A stretch of 64,000 nucleotides of DNA from Dyella monticola (GTDB taxonomy: Bacteria; Pseudomonadota; Gammaproteobacteria; Xanthomonadales; Rhodanobacteraceae), in NCBI RefSeq assembly GCF_003363155.1, contig NZ_QRBE01000010.1, positions 124,001 to 188,000 on the forward strand, given 5' to 3'. Below are positions 25,928 to 33,852 of this stretch, piece by piece. A model generated the notes under the pieces. It saw only the letters and a program-made list of their open reading frames with translations, did no database searches and was not told where the DNA came from. Position numbers and translations under genes: made by a program. Numbering within the stretch: the first letter of the stretch is position 1; every line of letters begins with the position of its first letter.

Positions 25928-26494
25928 TCACGAAGTGAACTGGCCGATCGGCCGGTTGCGCGCAATACTCCAGCCCGCCGCCATGTTGCCGGCCGTGACC
26001 ATGTCCGCCTGCTGCACGGTGTACGTCCACAGCACTTCGGTGAAATTGAGCTTGAATTGCTCGGTCGGCATGTCGTCCGGATTGGACTGGAACTGGATCT
26101 CGCTGATGATCGCGTCACGCAGTTCGATGGTGAGAATGTTGGCGGTTTTGTCGCCGGAGTTGCGCGCGATATAGATCTTGGTCGGCTTGTCCGTGCCCAC
26201 ACCCAGGGGCTGCGCACGCAGGCAATATTCGTAGAACTTCACCGAGGTCTTGTCGACGTATTTGACGCAGGTGAACTCGGTGATGATCGGGCGACCGGAC
26301 GTACGCGCGGAATTGCTCACGTCGGTGGTGATCTGTTGCTTCATACCCTGATGCACGGACACCAGTTCCAGACACTGCCCAAGCTTGAGCACCTCATCGC
26401 GCCACGTATCGTCGATCAGGCTGCCGCCGCCTTTCCAGCCGTTCGCGCCGCCAAAGACCGCTGGGTCGCCGGGCTGCAAGAGAATGAGATCCAT
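25928..26494 (-). CDS. hcp: Hcp tube protein (TssD)
   Basis: A protein of 188 residues, the secreted ring-forming subunit of the inner tube. The N-terminal MDLILLQPGDPA and central VSVHQGMKQQITTDVSN, GRPIITEFTCVKYVDKTS and FYEYCLRAQPLG form the strand pattern of the Hcp1/DUF796 family. The C-terminal VLWTYTVQQAD is also typical. GGAG lies five bases before the ATG. It is the second gene of the operon, behind the tssBC fusion, where high expression is expected. Confidence 0.92.
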   Translation of the reverse strand: MDLILLQPGDPAVFGGANGWKGGGSLIDDTWRDEVLKLGQCLELVSVHQGMKQQITTDVSNSARTSGRPIITEFTCVKYVDKTSVKFYEYCLRAQPLGVGTDKPTKIYIARNSGDKTANILTIELRDAIISEIQFQSNPDDMPTEQFKLNFTEVLWTYTVQQADMVTAGNMAAGWSIARNRPIGQFTS

Positions 26495-26538
26495 GGTCGC
26501 TCCTGATATGAGATGCGGAATCTGCGCGCGTGATGCGC

Positions 26539-28911
26539 TCAGCCCTTGGGTAGATCCGCCACCAGGCGAATCGAAGTGGTGAGCTCTTCGAGCTGGAAAT
26601 GCGGCTTGATGAACACCGTGGCCTTATACGAACCGGGCGAACCGGGCACGTCGGTCACGTTGATCAGCGCAGCGCGCAGCGGATAGCTTGCTTTCACTTC
26701 CTGCGCCGCGTTGTCGTCCAGCAGCACGTACTGAGCGATCCACGTATTGAGATAAGCCTCGACGTTGCCGCGCGTGAGGAAGGCGCCGATCTTCTTGCGC
26801 ATGATCACTTTGATGTAATGCGCAAAGCGTGACGCCGCCAGGATGTAGGGCAGCATGCCGGACAGCTTGGCGTTTGCATTGGCCTCGTCGCTGATGTACT
26901 GGCGCGGCAGGTTGGCGGTCTGTCCGCCGAAGAAGGCCGCCTGCCCCGTGCCCTTGCAGTTGCACAGCGCGATGAAACCCAGATCATTGAGTTCCTTTTC
27001 GCGTCGATCGGTGATCGCCACCTCGGTGGGGCAAATCATGTTCACCAGGTCGGCGTCGTCGCGATAGGTATAGATCGGCAAGCCATCCACGAGCCCACCG
27101 CCTTCCACGCCACGGATCGCCGCGGTCCAGCGATAGAGTGCGAAGGCGTTGGTGATGCGCTCGGCCAGCGCGTAGGCGGCATTGCCCCACAGGAAGGCAT
27201 CGTGATTCGGACCGTTGTCGCCGGCGACCGTTTCCTCGTACTTCACGCCGTCTGCGGGGCGCGAATCCTTGCCGTAAGGAAGACGCAGCAGCACATGCGG
27301 CAGTGCCAACGCCACGTAGCGCGAGTCCTCGCTGTTGCGAAATTCCGTCCATTGCGCCGTCTCGGGCGATTCGAACAGTTGGGCGAGGTCCCTGGGCTTG
27401 GCCAGCTTGTCGAAACCATCCAGTCCGAACAGACCCGGCGCCGCGGCCGCGATGAAAGGCGCATGCGAGGAAGCGGCCACCTTGGTGATGTTGGTGAGCA
27501 GCGACATATCGTTGGGCGAGTGGTCGAATTCGTAACCACCCAGCAGCAAGCTGTAAGGCAGGCCACCATAGGTGCCGAATTCGGCCTCATAGATCATCTT
27601 GAAGATGCAGCTCTGATCGAAATCGGCCGCCTTTTCCAGTTCCTTGCGCAAGTCGTCCTTGGTGACGTTGAACACGCGCAACTTGAGCATCGTGCCGGTC
27701 TCTGCGCGCGATACCACGTAGAAAAGGCCGCGCCAGGTGGCTTCCAACTCCTGAAAATTCGGCGCATGCATCACCGCATCGAGTTGCACGCCGATCTGCG
27801 TATCGATGCCGCCGACCTGCTCGTCGATCAATCCGTTGGCACCCAGCGCAACCTGGGTAAGCGCCTGGTGGTTGAGCGGCACGATGATTTCATTGGCGAA
27901 ACGGCCAACCAGGCGGCGCGCCTTGGATAGTGGATCGATGTCGAGAAACGCAGTCTGCAGGTCCGCGGCGGTCTTTGTGGCCGACGTTAACTTTTGCTGA
28001 GCCGCGCCCGCTTGCGCCTGCGCGAGCAACAAACCGTTGTTGGCGTCATCCAGCTGTTGCTTTGCAGTGATTGACGCCTTGGCCGCAGCGGCTGTCGAGT
28101 CGGCATCCTTGGCAGCTTTCACTGCTGTCGCCGCATCGGCGACGGCTTTGGTTGCTGTCGTGACGGCGTCTTGCGCGGTCTTCAGCGCAGCGTTCGCGGT
28201 ATCGCTGTCGGTCTTGGCATTGGTCGCAGCGGTCTGCGCTGCGGTCGCGGCGTTTTGTGCTGCCGTGGCCGCGTCGGCATTGGCAGCCATCTGCCCAGCA
28301 AGCATGGTGACCAGCACCTGCGGAATGGCCGTTCCGTCAGGGGTGGCTGGCATGCTGCTCAAAGGCGCATAAGGGACAAGAGTGGATGTCACCCAGGTGG
28401 ATGGATCGGTGCCTGAAAAAGCGCCTGTCAACGCCGTCATCGCCTGGCCGCTTTCGAGTGCGCCATCGAGCGTGGCGGCCAGCGCGTCGTTGCACTCGGC
28501 CATCGCCTGCAGTGCGCGCAGGTCGCCGCGCGCATCGAAACGACTCTTGAGCGTTGGAATGTTGTTGACCACCGCCAACGGCTCGAAGTCCGCCAGACAG
28601 CCAAAGGTCAAGGTGTTCAGCAGCTTCTTGCCGCCACCGGTAATGGTGTCCGGGATGCTGTTTAGCGTGATCGTCGGGGAACACTCGGCGAGAATCTTGT
28701 CGAACGATTCGCTGTCGATGTCGCGCATGCGGCGATCTTTCAGCGCCGGGAGCTGGCTGCTATCAAGCTCGCCCGACAGATTGGCAAACATGCCGACGAT
28801 GAAAGGAAGCTCCACCTTCTCGCTGGAGCCACCCGTTTCGACATCGTAGGTGATGCGCACGCGTGGCGGCCGCACACGCAATAGCTTTTGTTGAATGCTC
28901 TCGACGGTCAT
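26539..28911 (-). CDS. tssBC: Fused sheath protein TssB-TssC
   Basis: A protein of 790 residues joining both sheath subunits in one frame. Residues 1-155 are TssB/ImpB (QKLLRVRPPRVRITYDVETGG, VELPFIVGMFANLSG). Residues 205-320 are an Ala/Thr/Lys low-complexity, coiled-coil-like linker. Residues 340-790 are TssC/ImpC (HAPNFQELEATWRGL, PYSLLLGGYEFDH, PRQYISDEANANAKLSGMLPYIL, RFAHYIKVI). The two subunits are normally separate adjacent genes. There is no internal stop and no separate tssB or tssC in the window. I use the ATG at 28911, downstream of the sigma-54 promoter. The longer frame to 28995 would run through that promoter. Confidence 0.9.
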   Translation of the reverse strand: MTVESIQQKLLRVRPPRVRITYDVETGGSSEKVELPFIVGMFANLSGELDSSQLPALKDRRMRDIDSESFDKILAECSPTITLNSIPDTITGGGKKLLNTLTFGCLADFEPLAVVNNIPTLKSRFDARGDLRALQAMAECNDALAATLDGALESGQAMTALTGAFSGTDPSTWVTSTLVPYAPLSSMPATPDGTAIPQVLVTMLAGQMAANADAATAAQNAATAAQTAATNAKTDSDTANAALKTAQDAVTTATKAVADAATAVKAAKDADSTAAAAKASITAKQQLDDANNGLLLAQAQAGAAQQKLTSATKTAADLQTAFLDIDPLSKARRLVGRFANEIIVPLNHQALTQVALGANGLIDEQVGGIDTQIGVQLDAVMHAPNFQELEATWRGLFYVVSRAETGTMLKLRVFNVTKDDLRKELEKAADFDQSCIFKMIYEAEFGTYGGLPYSLLLGGYEFDHSPNDMSLLTNITKVAASSHAPFIAAAAPGLFGLDGFDKLAKPRDLAQLFESPETAQWTEFRNSEDSRYVALALPHVLLRLPYGKDSRPADGVKYEETVAGDNGPNHDAFLWGNAAYALAERITNAFALYRWTAAIRGVEGGGLVDGLPIYTYRDDADLVNMICPTEVAITDRREKELNDLGFIALCNCKGTGQAAFFGGQTANLPRQYISDEANANAKLSGMLPYILAASRFAHYIKVIMRKKIGAFLTRGNVEAYLNTWIAQYVLLDDNAAQEVKASYPLRAALINVTDVPGSPGSYKATVFIKPHFQLEELTTSIRLVADLPKG

Positions 28912-28977
28912 GTACGGGCCTCGTTGATGTGGGCGGATGCAGACGCGCTGCCGCATGCGTTTCCTCGCATCCACACC

Positions 28978-28994
28978 AAACAAAAGTCGTGCCA
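28978..28994 (-). promoter_or_regulatory. Sigma-54 promoter of the type VI operon
   Basis: Read on the minus strand, TGGCACG-ACTT-TTGT matches the -24/-12 consensus TGGCACG-N4-TTGC at all positions except the last. It lies about 67 bases before the tssBC start and behind a gene for a sigma-54 activator. Transcription would start about 12 bases downstream, giving a leader of roughly 55 bases. Confidence 0.85.
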
Positions 28995-29312
28995 AGCGCG
29001 TAACGCGCTGAATTGCCTGCCATTGCGTCGCATCCGGGAAATTTGCGCGAGAAAAATGGGGGATTTTTTACACACCCGTGCACGCCGTTGCAGTGATCAA
29101 GCCGGTTGCACATGTCGCCGCAACATGCTGATGCGCATCGGTGTCTGCGTCGGCATTTGAGCGAGAGATTTATTTTTTCCCACCGTGTGGAAATGTTCTC
29201 GCTGAGTGAAAACGCACACGGTTACCAAGACAGCCGTGCACGCTCCCATGTGCGCACGGAAGGTTTTGAAAAAAAATTATTGCGCCGCATTGCGAATCGG
29301 CGTTGGGAAAAT
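28995..29312. other. Gene-free activator-binding region
   Basis: About 318 bases between the small T6SS-associated gene and the sigma-54 promoter. It contains no convincing frame on either strand. It is locally A/T-rich (runs of A around 29,270-29,280 and T around 29,066-29,071), as expected for a bendable segment with upstream sites for the enhancer-binding protein. I could not identify a repeated binding motif. Confidence 0.5.
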
Positions 29313-29549
29313 TCAGTCTTTTGCGCGACGCAAACGCCACAATTTGCGCGGTCCGATGAGGCGATGCTCGATCACCCGCTCCACTTCCAACAGCTCCAGC
29401 GCGCGCGCGATCACCTCGCGCGGCGGCGTGATGCCACGCGGATTGAGCCACCATAGCTCGACACCCTCGATGGTGTCGGCGCAAGCGGGATGCTCAGCAA
29501 GAAAACACGCAATCGCATCGGCAACAGCACGCACAGAGTAGCCGGTCAC
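29313..29549 (-). CDS. Small conserved-looking protein after the sigma-54 activator
   Basis: A protein of 78 residues of unknown function: VRAVADAIACFLAEHPACADTIEGVELWWLNPRG followed by a basic helical half (IARALELLEVERVIEHR, GPRKLWRLRR). The layout resembles a winged-helix-sized domain, but I cannot assign it. The GTG at 29549 follows the activator's stop by 13 bases and has GAGG upstream. The longer frame to 29690 overlaps the activator and has no support. It is likely cotranscribed with the activator and may act in T6SS control. Confidence 0.6.
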   Translation of the reverse strand: MTGYSVRAVADAIACFLAEHPACADTIEGVELWWLNPRGITPPREVIARALELLEVERVIEHRLIGPRKLWRLRRAKD

Positions 29550-29562
29550 GACAGCCTCGCAG

Positions 29563-30561
29563 TCAATGGTCCGCGGAATCTTGCTCCTGCTCGGGCTCCG
29601 AAGCGAGCCGGTACTTATGCACCAGTTTGCTGAAGGCGCTGCGATCCTGGCCGGCCAGCCGCGCGGCACGCGAGATATTGCCGCGCGCACGGGTCATCAG
29701 CGAAGCGACGTAACTGCGCTCGAAGTCGGCAATCACCCGCGCCTTGGCCTGTTTGAAGACCGTGTTGTAACGCTCTTCCCCGTCCGGCGGGGCCGACCTG
29801 TCCTGAGGCAGTTCGGCGTTCAATACCGCGCCTTCGCACATCAGGTATTCGCGCTGGATGAAGTGTTCCAGCTCACGGATATTGCCCGGCCAGCTATAGC
29901 GTTTGAGCGCGGCCAGCAAGTCGGGATGAAATTGCTTGACTGGCGTGTGGCCTTGGTAATCGCGGTTGAGGCGTTCGAGAAAAATCTGCGCAAGCTGGAT
30001 CACGTCGCCGCCACGCTCGCGCAGAGGCGGCATCACCAGCGGCATCACCTTCAGACGATAAAGCAGATCGCGGCGGAAGTGCCTGGTCTTGACCAGCTCT
30101 TCCAGATTGGCGTTGCTTGCGGCAATGAGTCGCACATTGGTGTGGCGCGTTTGCGTGCCACCCACGCGCCGATAGGTTCGATCCTGCAGAAAGCGCAGCA
30201 GCGCCGCCTGCGCTTTCAATGACAAGGTATCGACCTCGTCCAGGAACAAGGTGCCGCCTTCGGCTTCGCTGATCAGACCGGGCGCGGCATGCCGCGCATC
30301 GGTGAACGCGCCACGCTCATGACCGAACAATTCGCTTTCTACCAGCGAATCGGCCAGGGCGCCGCAATTGACGGGAACGAAGGGCTGCGCCGCGCGCGCG
30401 CTCAGATAATGCACGGCACGCGCACCGAGCTCCTTGCCTGTACCGGTTTCCCCCCCGATCAGAACGGTGACATCGAACTTCGCAATACGCCGTATCTGTG
30501 CAAGGACGTGTGCGAACTGTGGGGAGGAGCCAAGTAAACTCGACTCCAGAACATCGACCAT
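29563..30561 (-). CDS. Sigma-54-dependent activator without receiver domain
   Basis: A protein of 332 residues: AAA+ domain (about 15-245) with Walker A GETGTGKE, Walker B GGTLFLDEVD, and arginine-finger region FRRDLLYRL, followed by a Fis-type helix-turn-helix (RGNISRAARLAGQDRSAFSKLVHKY). It lacks an N-terminal sensory or receiver domain, so it is presumably controlled by its own level or by a partner. The sigma-54 contact loop reads GAFTDA in place of GAFTGA. I prefer the ATG at 30561 over the GTG at 30594, which has no ribosome site. Its likely target is the sigma-54 promoter at 28,985. Confidence 0.9.
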   Translation of the reverse strand: MVDVLESSLLGSSPQFAHVLAQIRRIAKFDVTVLIGGETGTGKELGARAVHYLSARAAQPFVPVNCGALADSLVESELFGHERGAFTDARHAAPGLISEAEGGTLFLDEVDTLSLKAQAALLRFLQDRTYRRVGGTQTRHTNVRLIAASNANLEELVKTRHFRRDLLYRLKVMPLVMPPLRERGGDVIQLAQIFLERLNRDYQGHTPVKQFHPDLLAALKRYSWPGNIRELEHFIQREYLMCEGAVLNAELPQDRSAPPDGEERYNTVFKQAKARVIADFERSYVASLMTRARGNISRAARLAGQDRSAFSKLVHKYRLASEPEQEQDSADH

Positions 30562-30813
30562 GAGTAACCCCGCTGAGTACGGGGGACGAGTCACGCCGTG
30601 AAGTTACATCGCATGACTTTATTGATGGAATTGCCGCATACCTACGACATCATCCACTCCCCCTGTCCCCCGAATGTAGCCCTCTTCACGCAACGCTCGC
30701 AATATGCCAAGTGCATGTACGATCTTGCGGGCAGGCAGCCGATGCATAGGCAAGTGAAATCATCCGTTATGTCTACATGGCGTGCACATTTACTGTGCTA
30801 AGGGGCGCAAAAC

Positions 30814-31404
30814 ATGCTGACCAAATTCGGATTCGTTGTGCTGATCGTGTTGTTCGGCGCGTTCGCGTTTGCAGGCGGCATGATGGCGCCCGCCACATGG
30901 CGCCAATCGGCGCAGAACGTCGGCGAACGGCTGTCCCATGCGCTCTCGTCCCTGGTTGCGACGGCACGCAGCGATAGCGCGATCGCCAGCGCAACGAAGG
31001 CCAGTGCCACCCTCGCGTTGCCAGCGCCGGCATCGCCGGCGGCGTCAGCATCTTCGAAGGCATCGCCGCCCAGTTTGAGCGACTTGCTGGTGAAAACGAC
31101 CGTTGAAGCGCCGGCGCCCGCCACGGGACAACCCGCGTATGCCCTGAAATTGGGACAGTTCGTGACAGAAGACGAAGCCATCGCCGCACAACAGCGATGG
31201 CAGCCCGCAGCGGACGGGTTGAACCTGCCTTTGACGACATTGTCGGTGGTCGATTCGCAGCAGCAACCGTGGACGCTGGTAGCGATCGGTCAGTTCATCA
31301 GCGCCGCCGCCGCGCAGCAGATGGCGGCGCGCGTGCAACTGGCATTCAAAATCCAAAGTACGCCGGTGATCCAGATGCCGCCTTCAGCCAAACCCGCGTC
31401 GTGA
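30814..31404 (+). CDS. Secreted or membrane-anchored SPOR-like protein
   Basis: A protein of 196 residues. The N-terminal hydrophobic helix (FGFVVLIVLFGAFAFAGGMM) is a signal anchor. An Ala/Ser/Pro-rich linker (60-105) leads to a C-terminal domain (YALKLGQFVTEDEAIAAQQRW...WTLVAIGQFISAAAAQQMAARVQ) that resembles a SPOR domain with two beta-alpha repeats. Such domains bind denuded peptidoglycan. The TssL here lacks a peptidoglycan-binding domain, so a role in anchoring the divergent T6SS is conceivable, but this is inference. It is divergent from the activator gene. Confidence 0.6.
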   Translation: MLTKFGFVVLIVLFGAFAFAGGMMAPATWRQSAQNVGERLSHALSSLVATARSDSAIASATKASATLALPAPASPAASASSKASPPSLSDLLVKTTVEAPAPATGQPAYALKLGQFVTEDEAIAAQQRWQPAADGLNLPLTTLSVVDSQQQPWTLVAIGQFISAAAAQQMAARVQLAFKIQSTPVIQMPPSAKPAS

Positions 31405-31683
31405 AGCGAAGCATCCTTTTTTTGCGCGCGACGGATCTCGCCAGCCCGCCTCGCCGTAGCTATCCACGAAACAAACCAGCAACTCGGCCATGCCGATGCT
31501 GCAGAAATAAACCCAGCACGTCGCATCGTTACGATCGCGTGTAATGAACCAACGCGCATCGCCTTGGGCAAGCCCCCAACTGCCGACGCGGTGCACCCAT
31601 AGGTCGGCCTGTCCACGATCACCGACCAGCGCAACCCGTACGTCGGCCTCCCCCATGGTTTGCACTTGATAAATTCGCGCCAT
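31384..31683 (-). CDS. DUF6150 family protein
   Basis: A protein of 99 residues matching the DUF6150 family: ARIYQVQTMGEADVRVALV, GQADLWVHRVGSWGLA, DARWFITRD, then the end FCSIGMAELLVCFVDSYGEAGW. Function is unknown. Members are small cytoplasmic proteins. The ATG at 31683 matches the usual start of the family and has GGAG upstream. An ATG at 31695 is directly on that site and unlikely. The C-terminal 20 bases overlap the convergent SPOR-like gene. Confidence 0.7.
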   Translation of the reverse strand: MARIYQVQTMGEADVRVALVGDRGQADLWVHRVGSWGLAQGDARWFITRDRNDATCWVYFCSIGMAELLVCFVDSYGEAGWRDPSRAKKGCFASRRGFG

Positions 31684-31743
31684 GCGGATCACCATCTCCA
31701 GGAAGCACGTTACGGTCGCGTTACAGACTAGGGAGCTACGCGC

Positions 31744-32121
31744 ATGAGCGATACGAACAAGCCGTCCGGACGCCGTCCCTACGAGCGCATCAGCGTACTA
31801 AAAATGCCCGGCCAGGGGCGCCCCGTGCTCGGCCAGTCCGAACCCATCGAGGATGATCGACGCGCACGCGCCGCGGCGCAATCGGGCGCAGGTCATCCCG
31901 CTCCGCGTCAACAACCCCAGGCCACGATCGATACGCCACTGCCGGCGCGGGTGCAGACGGTGCTGTCCTATCGCGTCGATCCTGCACTCAGCACGGAACT
32001 GCAAGGCGGCCCCAGCCCACCGCCAGCGTCCAGGCGAGCGGCCGAACAGGTGGTGCAGGCGACGATCGTCATCGATGTAGGGCTGCCCGACTGGCCGCCG
32101 CATGATGCGCGGAAAAAATAA
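31744..32121 (+). CDS. Hypothetical protein, Pro/Arg-rich
   Basis: A protein of 125 residues I do not recognise. It is polar and likely disordered (GRRPYERISVLKMPGQGRPVLG near the start, then Pro/Gln-rich) with a short hydrophobic strand near the end (VVQATIVIDVGLPDWPP). No signal peptide or transmembrane helix. A GGGAG site lies ten bases before the ATG. It stands alone on the plus strand, convergent with recJ, and could be transcribed from a promoter near 31,700. Confidence 0.5.
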   Translation: MSDTNKPSGRRPYERISVLKMPGQGRPVLGQSEPIEDDRRARAAAQSGAGHPAPRQQPQATIDTPLPARVQTVLSYRVDPALSTELQGGPSPPPASRRAAEQVVQATIVIDVGLPDWPPHDARKK

Positions 32122-32130
32122 CACGCCGCG

Positions 32131-33852
32131 TTACGCGGGTTCGATGTATCTCAGCAATAACCGCGGCGATTCTCTGCCTTGCCAGTCGTTGATGGTGAGT
32201 TCGTAAGCGGCCCGCAACATGGGGGGCGGTGGCGTGCCATCGTAGGCGTTGAACATGACGGCGTCGTAGAGCGCATCGTCGCGCGGATCGCGCAGACTCA
32301 AACGCAGATGCCGCTCGCCCATCGGTCGCCAACTGAAGCACTCGAAGCGATTGTCGAAGACCGGCTCGGGAAACCCCTGTCCCCACGGACCGGCAAAACG
32401 CAGCATGCGCGCCATCTCCAAGGTGAACAGGCCGGCAGGCATTTCGCCATCCGTGTAGAGCACGGATTGCAGGTGTTCTTCGTTCAAGTATTCGCGCGCC
32501 ACCGCATCGAATGCTTCGGCGAAACGCGGATAGTGCTGTGTGCGCAAACTCAGGCCCGCGGCCATGGCGTGACCGCCGAAGCGTTCGATCAAGCCCGGAT
32601 GGCGCGCATCGATCACCGCCAGCGCATCGCGAATATGAAAGCCTGCGATGGAACGGGCCGAGCCGCGTAGATGATCAGGGTCATCCTCGCCCGCCGGGGC
32701 GAAAGCGATTACCGGGCGATGCAGGCGTTCTTTCAGCTTGGACGCCACCAGCCCCACAACGCCTGCGTGCCAGCTTGGCTCGAACAGTGTGACGCCGACG
32801 GTCTGCGCATCGACATGCGCAGCGCTGGAGACCATCACTTCCGCTTCGGCCACCATGGCCGCTTGCAGATCGCGGCGCTCCTGATTGATGGAGCTCAAGT
32901 GTTCGGCATACCGGCGCGCCTGCGGTAGATCGTCGGTAAGCAGGCATTCCACCCCAAGGCGCATGTCTTCGAGCCGGCCGGCGGCATTCAAGCGCGGACC
33001 CACTGCATAGGCGAGATCGCTGGTGCATAGCGCGTAGATGCTGCGCTGACTGGCCTCCACCAACGCGAGGATGCCTGCGCAACCACGGCCACTACGCAGG
33101 CGTTTCATGCCCGCTTCCACCAGTACGCGGTTGTTGAAATCCAGCGGCACCAGATCGGCCACGGTACCGAGCGCAACCAGATCCAGCAATACGGAAAGAT
33201 CCGGCTCCGGCGTGGTCGCGAACCCACCGTGCTCGCGCAGATGCGCGCGCAACGCTAGCAGTACGTAAAACATTACGCCCACGCCGGCCAGCGCCTTGCT
33301 GGGAAAATCATCGCCATGCACATTGGGATTGACGATGGCATCCGCCTCCGGCAAATGATCGCCGGGCAGATGATGATCAGTGACGATGACACGCATGCCG
33401 CGTGCACGCGCGGCGGCGACACCGCTCACGCTGGCGATGCCGTTGTCGACCGTGACGATGAGTTGCGCATGCGACGGCAATGCTGCGACAAGCGCCGGCG
33501 TGAGCCCATAGCCGTGCACAAAGCGATTCGGTACCACGTAATCCACGCGTTGTGCGCCAAGCATGCGTAAACCGCGCACGGCTACCGCTGTGCCGGTGGC
33601 GCCGTCGCAATCGTAGTCGCCGGCAATGACGATCGACATGCCGGTGCGGACGGCCTCGGCAAGCAAGGTGACGGCTTGCTGCATGCCGCTCAATTGCTGG
33701 GGTGCCAACAGTCGATTCAAGCGGTGCTCGGCATGTTCCGGGCTTAGCACACCGCGTGAGGCGTAGATGCGCTGCACGATATCAGGAACGCCAGCACCCC
33801 ATCCTGCCGGCTCACCCAGCAACGGACGCCGCTTCAGCAATTGCCGCGTCAT
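32131..33852 (-). CDS. recJ: Single-stranded-DNA-specific exonuclease RecJ
   Basis: A 5'-3' exonuclease of 573 residues acting in recombination and mismatch repair, similar in length to the E. coli enzyme. The DHH-family motifs are visible: DYDCDGATG near residue 80, TVDNGIAS near 140, VTDHHLPG near 163, then GVGVMFYVL. The C-terminal DHHA1 region includes GSARSIAGFHIRDAL and RFGGHAMAAGLSL. I use the ATG at 33852, which overlaps the stop of the upstream gene by four bases. The long frame beyond it covers that gene antiphase. Confidence 0.93.
   Translation of the reverse strand: MTRQLLKRRPLLGEPAGWGAGVPDIVQRIYASRGVLSPEHAEHRLNRLLAPQQLSGMQQAVTLLAEAVRTGMSIVIAGDYDCDGATGTAVAVRGLRMLGAQRVDYVVPNRFVHGYGLTPALVAALPSHAQLIVTVDNGIASVSGVAAARARGMRVIVTDHHLPGDHLPEADAIVNPNVHGDDFPSKALAGVGVMFYVLLALRAHLREHGGFATTPEPDLSVLLDLVALGTVADLVPLDFNNRVLVEAGMKRLRSGRGCAGILALVEASQRSIYALCTSDLAYAVGPRLNAAGRLEDMRLGVECLLTDDLPQARRYAEHLSSINQERRDLQAAMVAEAEVMVSSAAHVDAQTVGVTLFEPSWHAGVVGLVASKLKERLHRPVIAFAPAGEDDPDHLRGSARSIAGFHIRDALAVIDARHPGLIERFGGHAMAAGLSLRTQHYPRFAEAFDAVAREYLNEEHLQSVLYTDGEMPAGLFTLEMARMLRFAGPWGQGFPEPVFDNRFECFSWRPMGERHLRLSLRDPRDDALYDAVMFNAYDGTPPPPMLRAAYELTINDWQGRESPRLLLRYIEPA

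Noticed and set aside
28912-28995. N-terminal extension of TssB-TssC
   Set aside because: It would span the sigma-54 promoter, and residues do not match TssB. The ATG at 28911 fits the family start.
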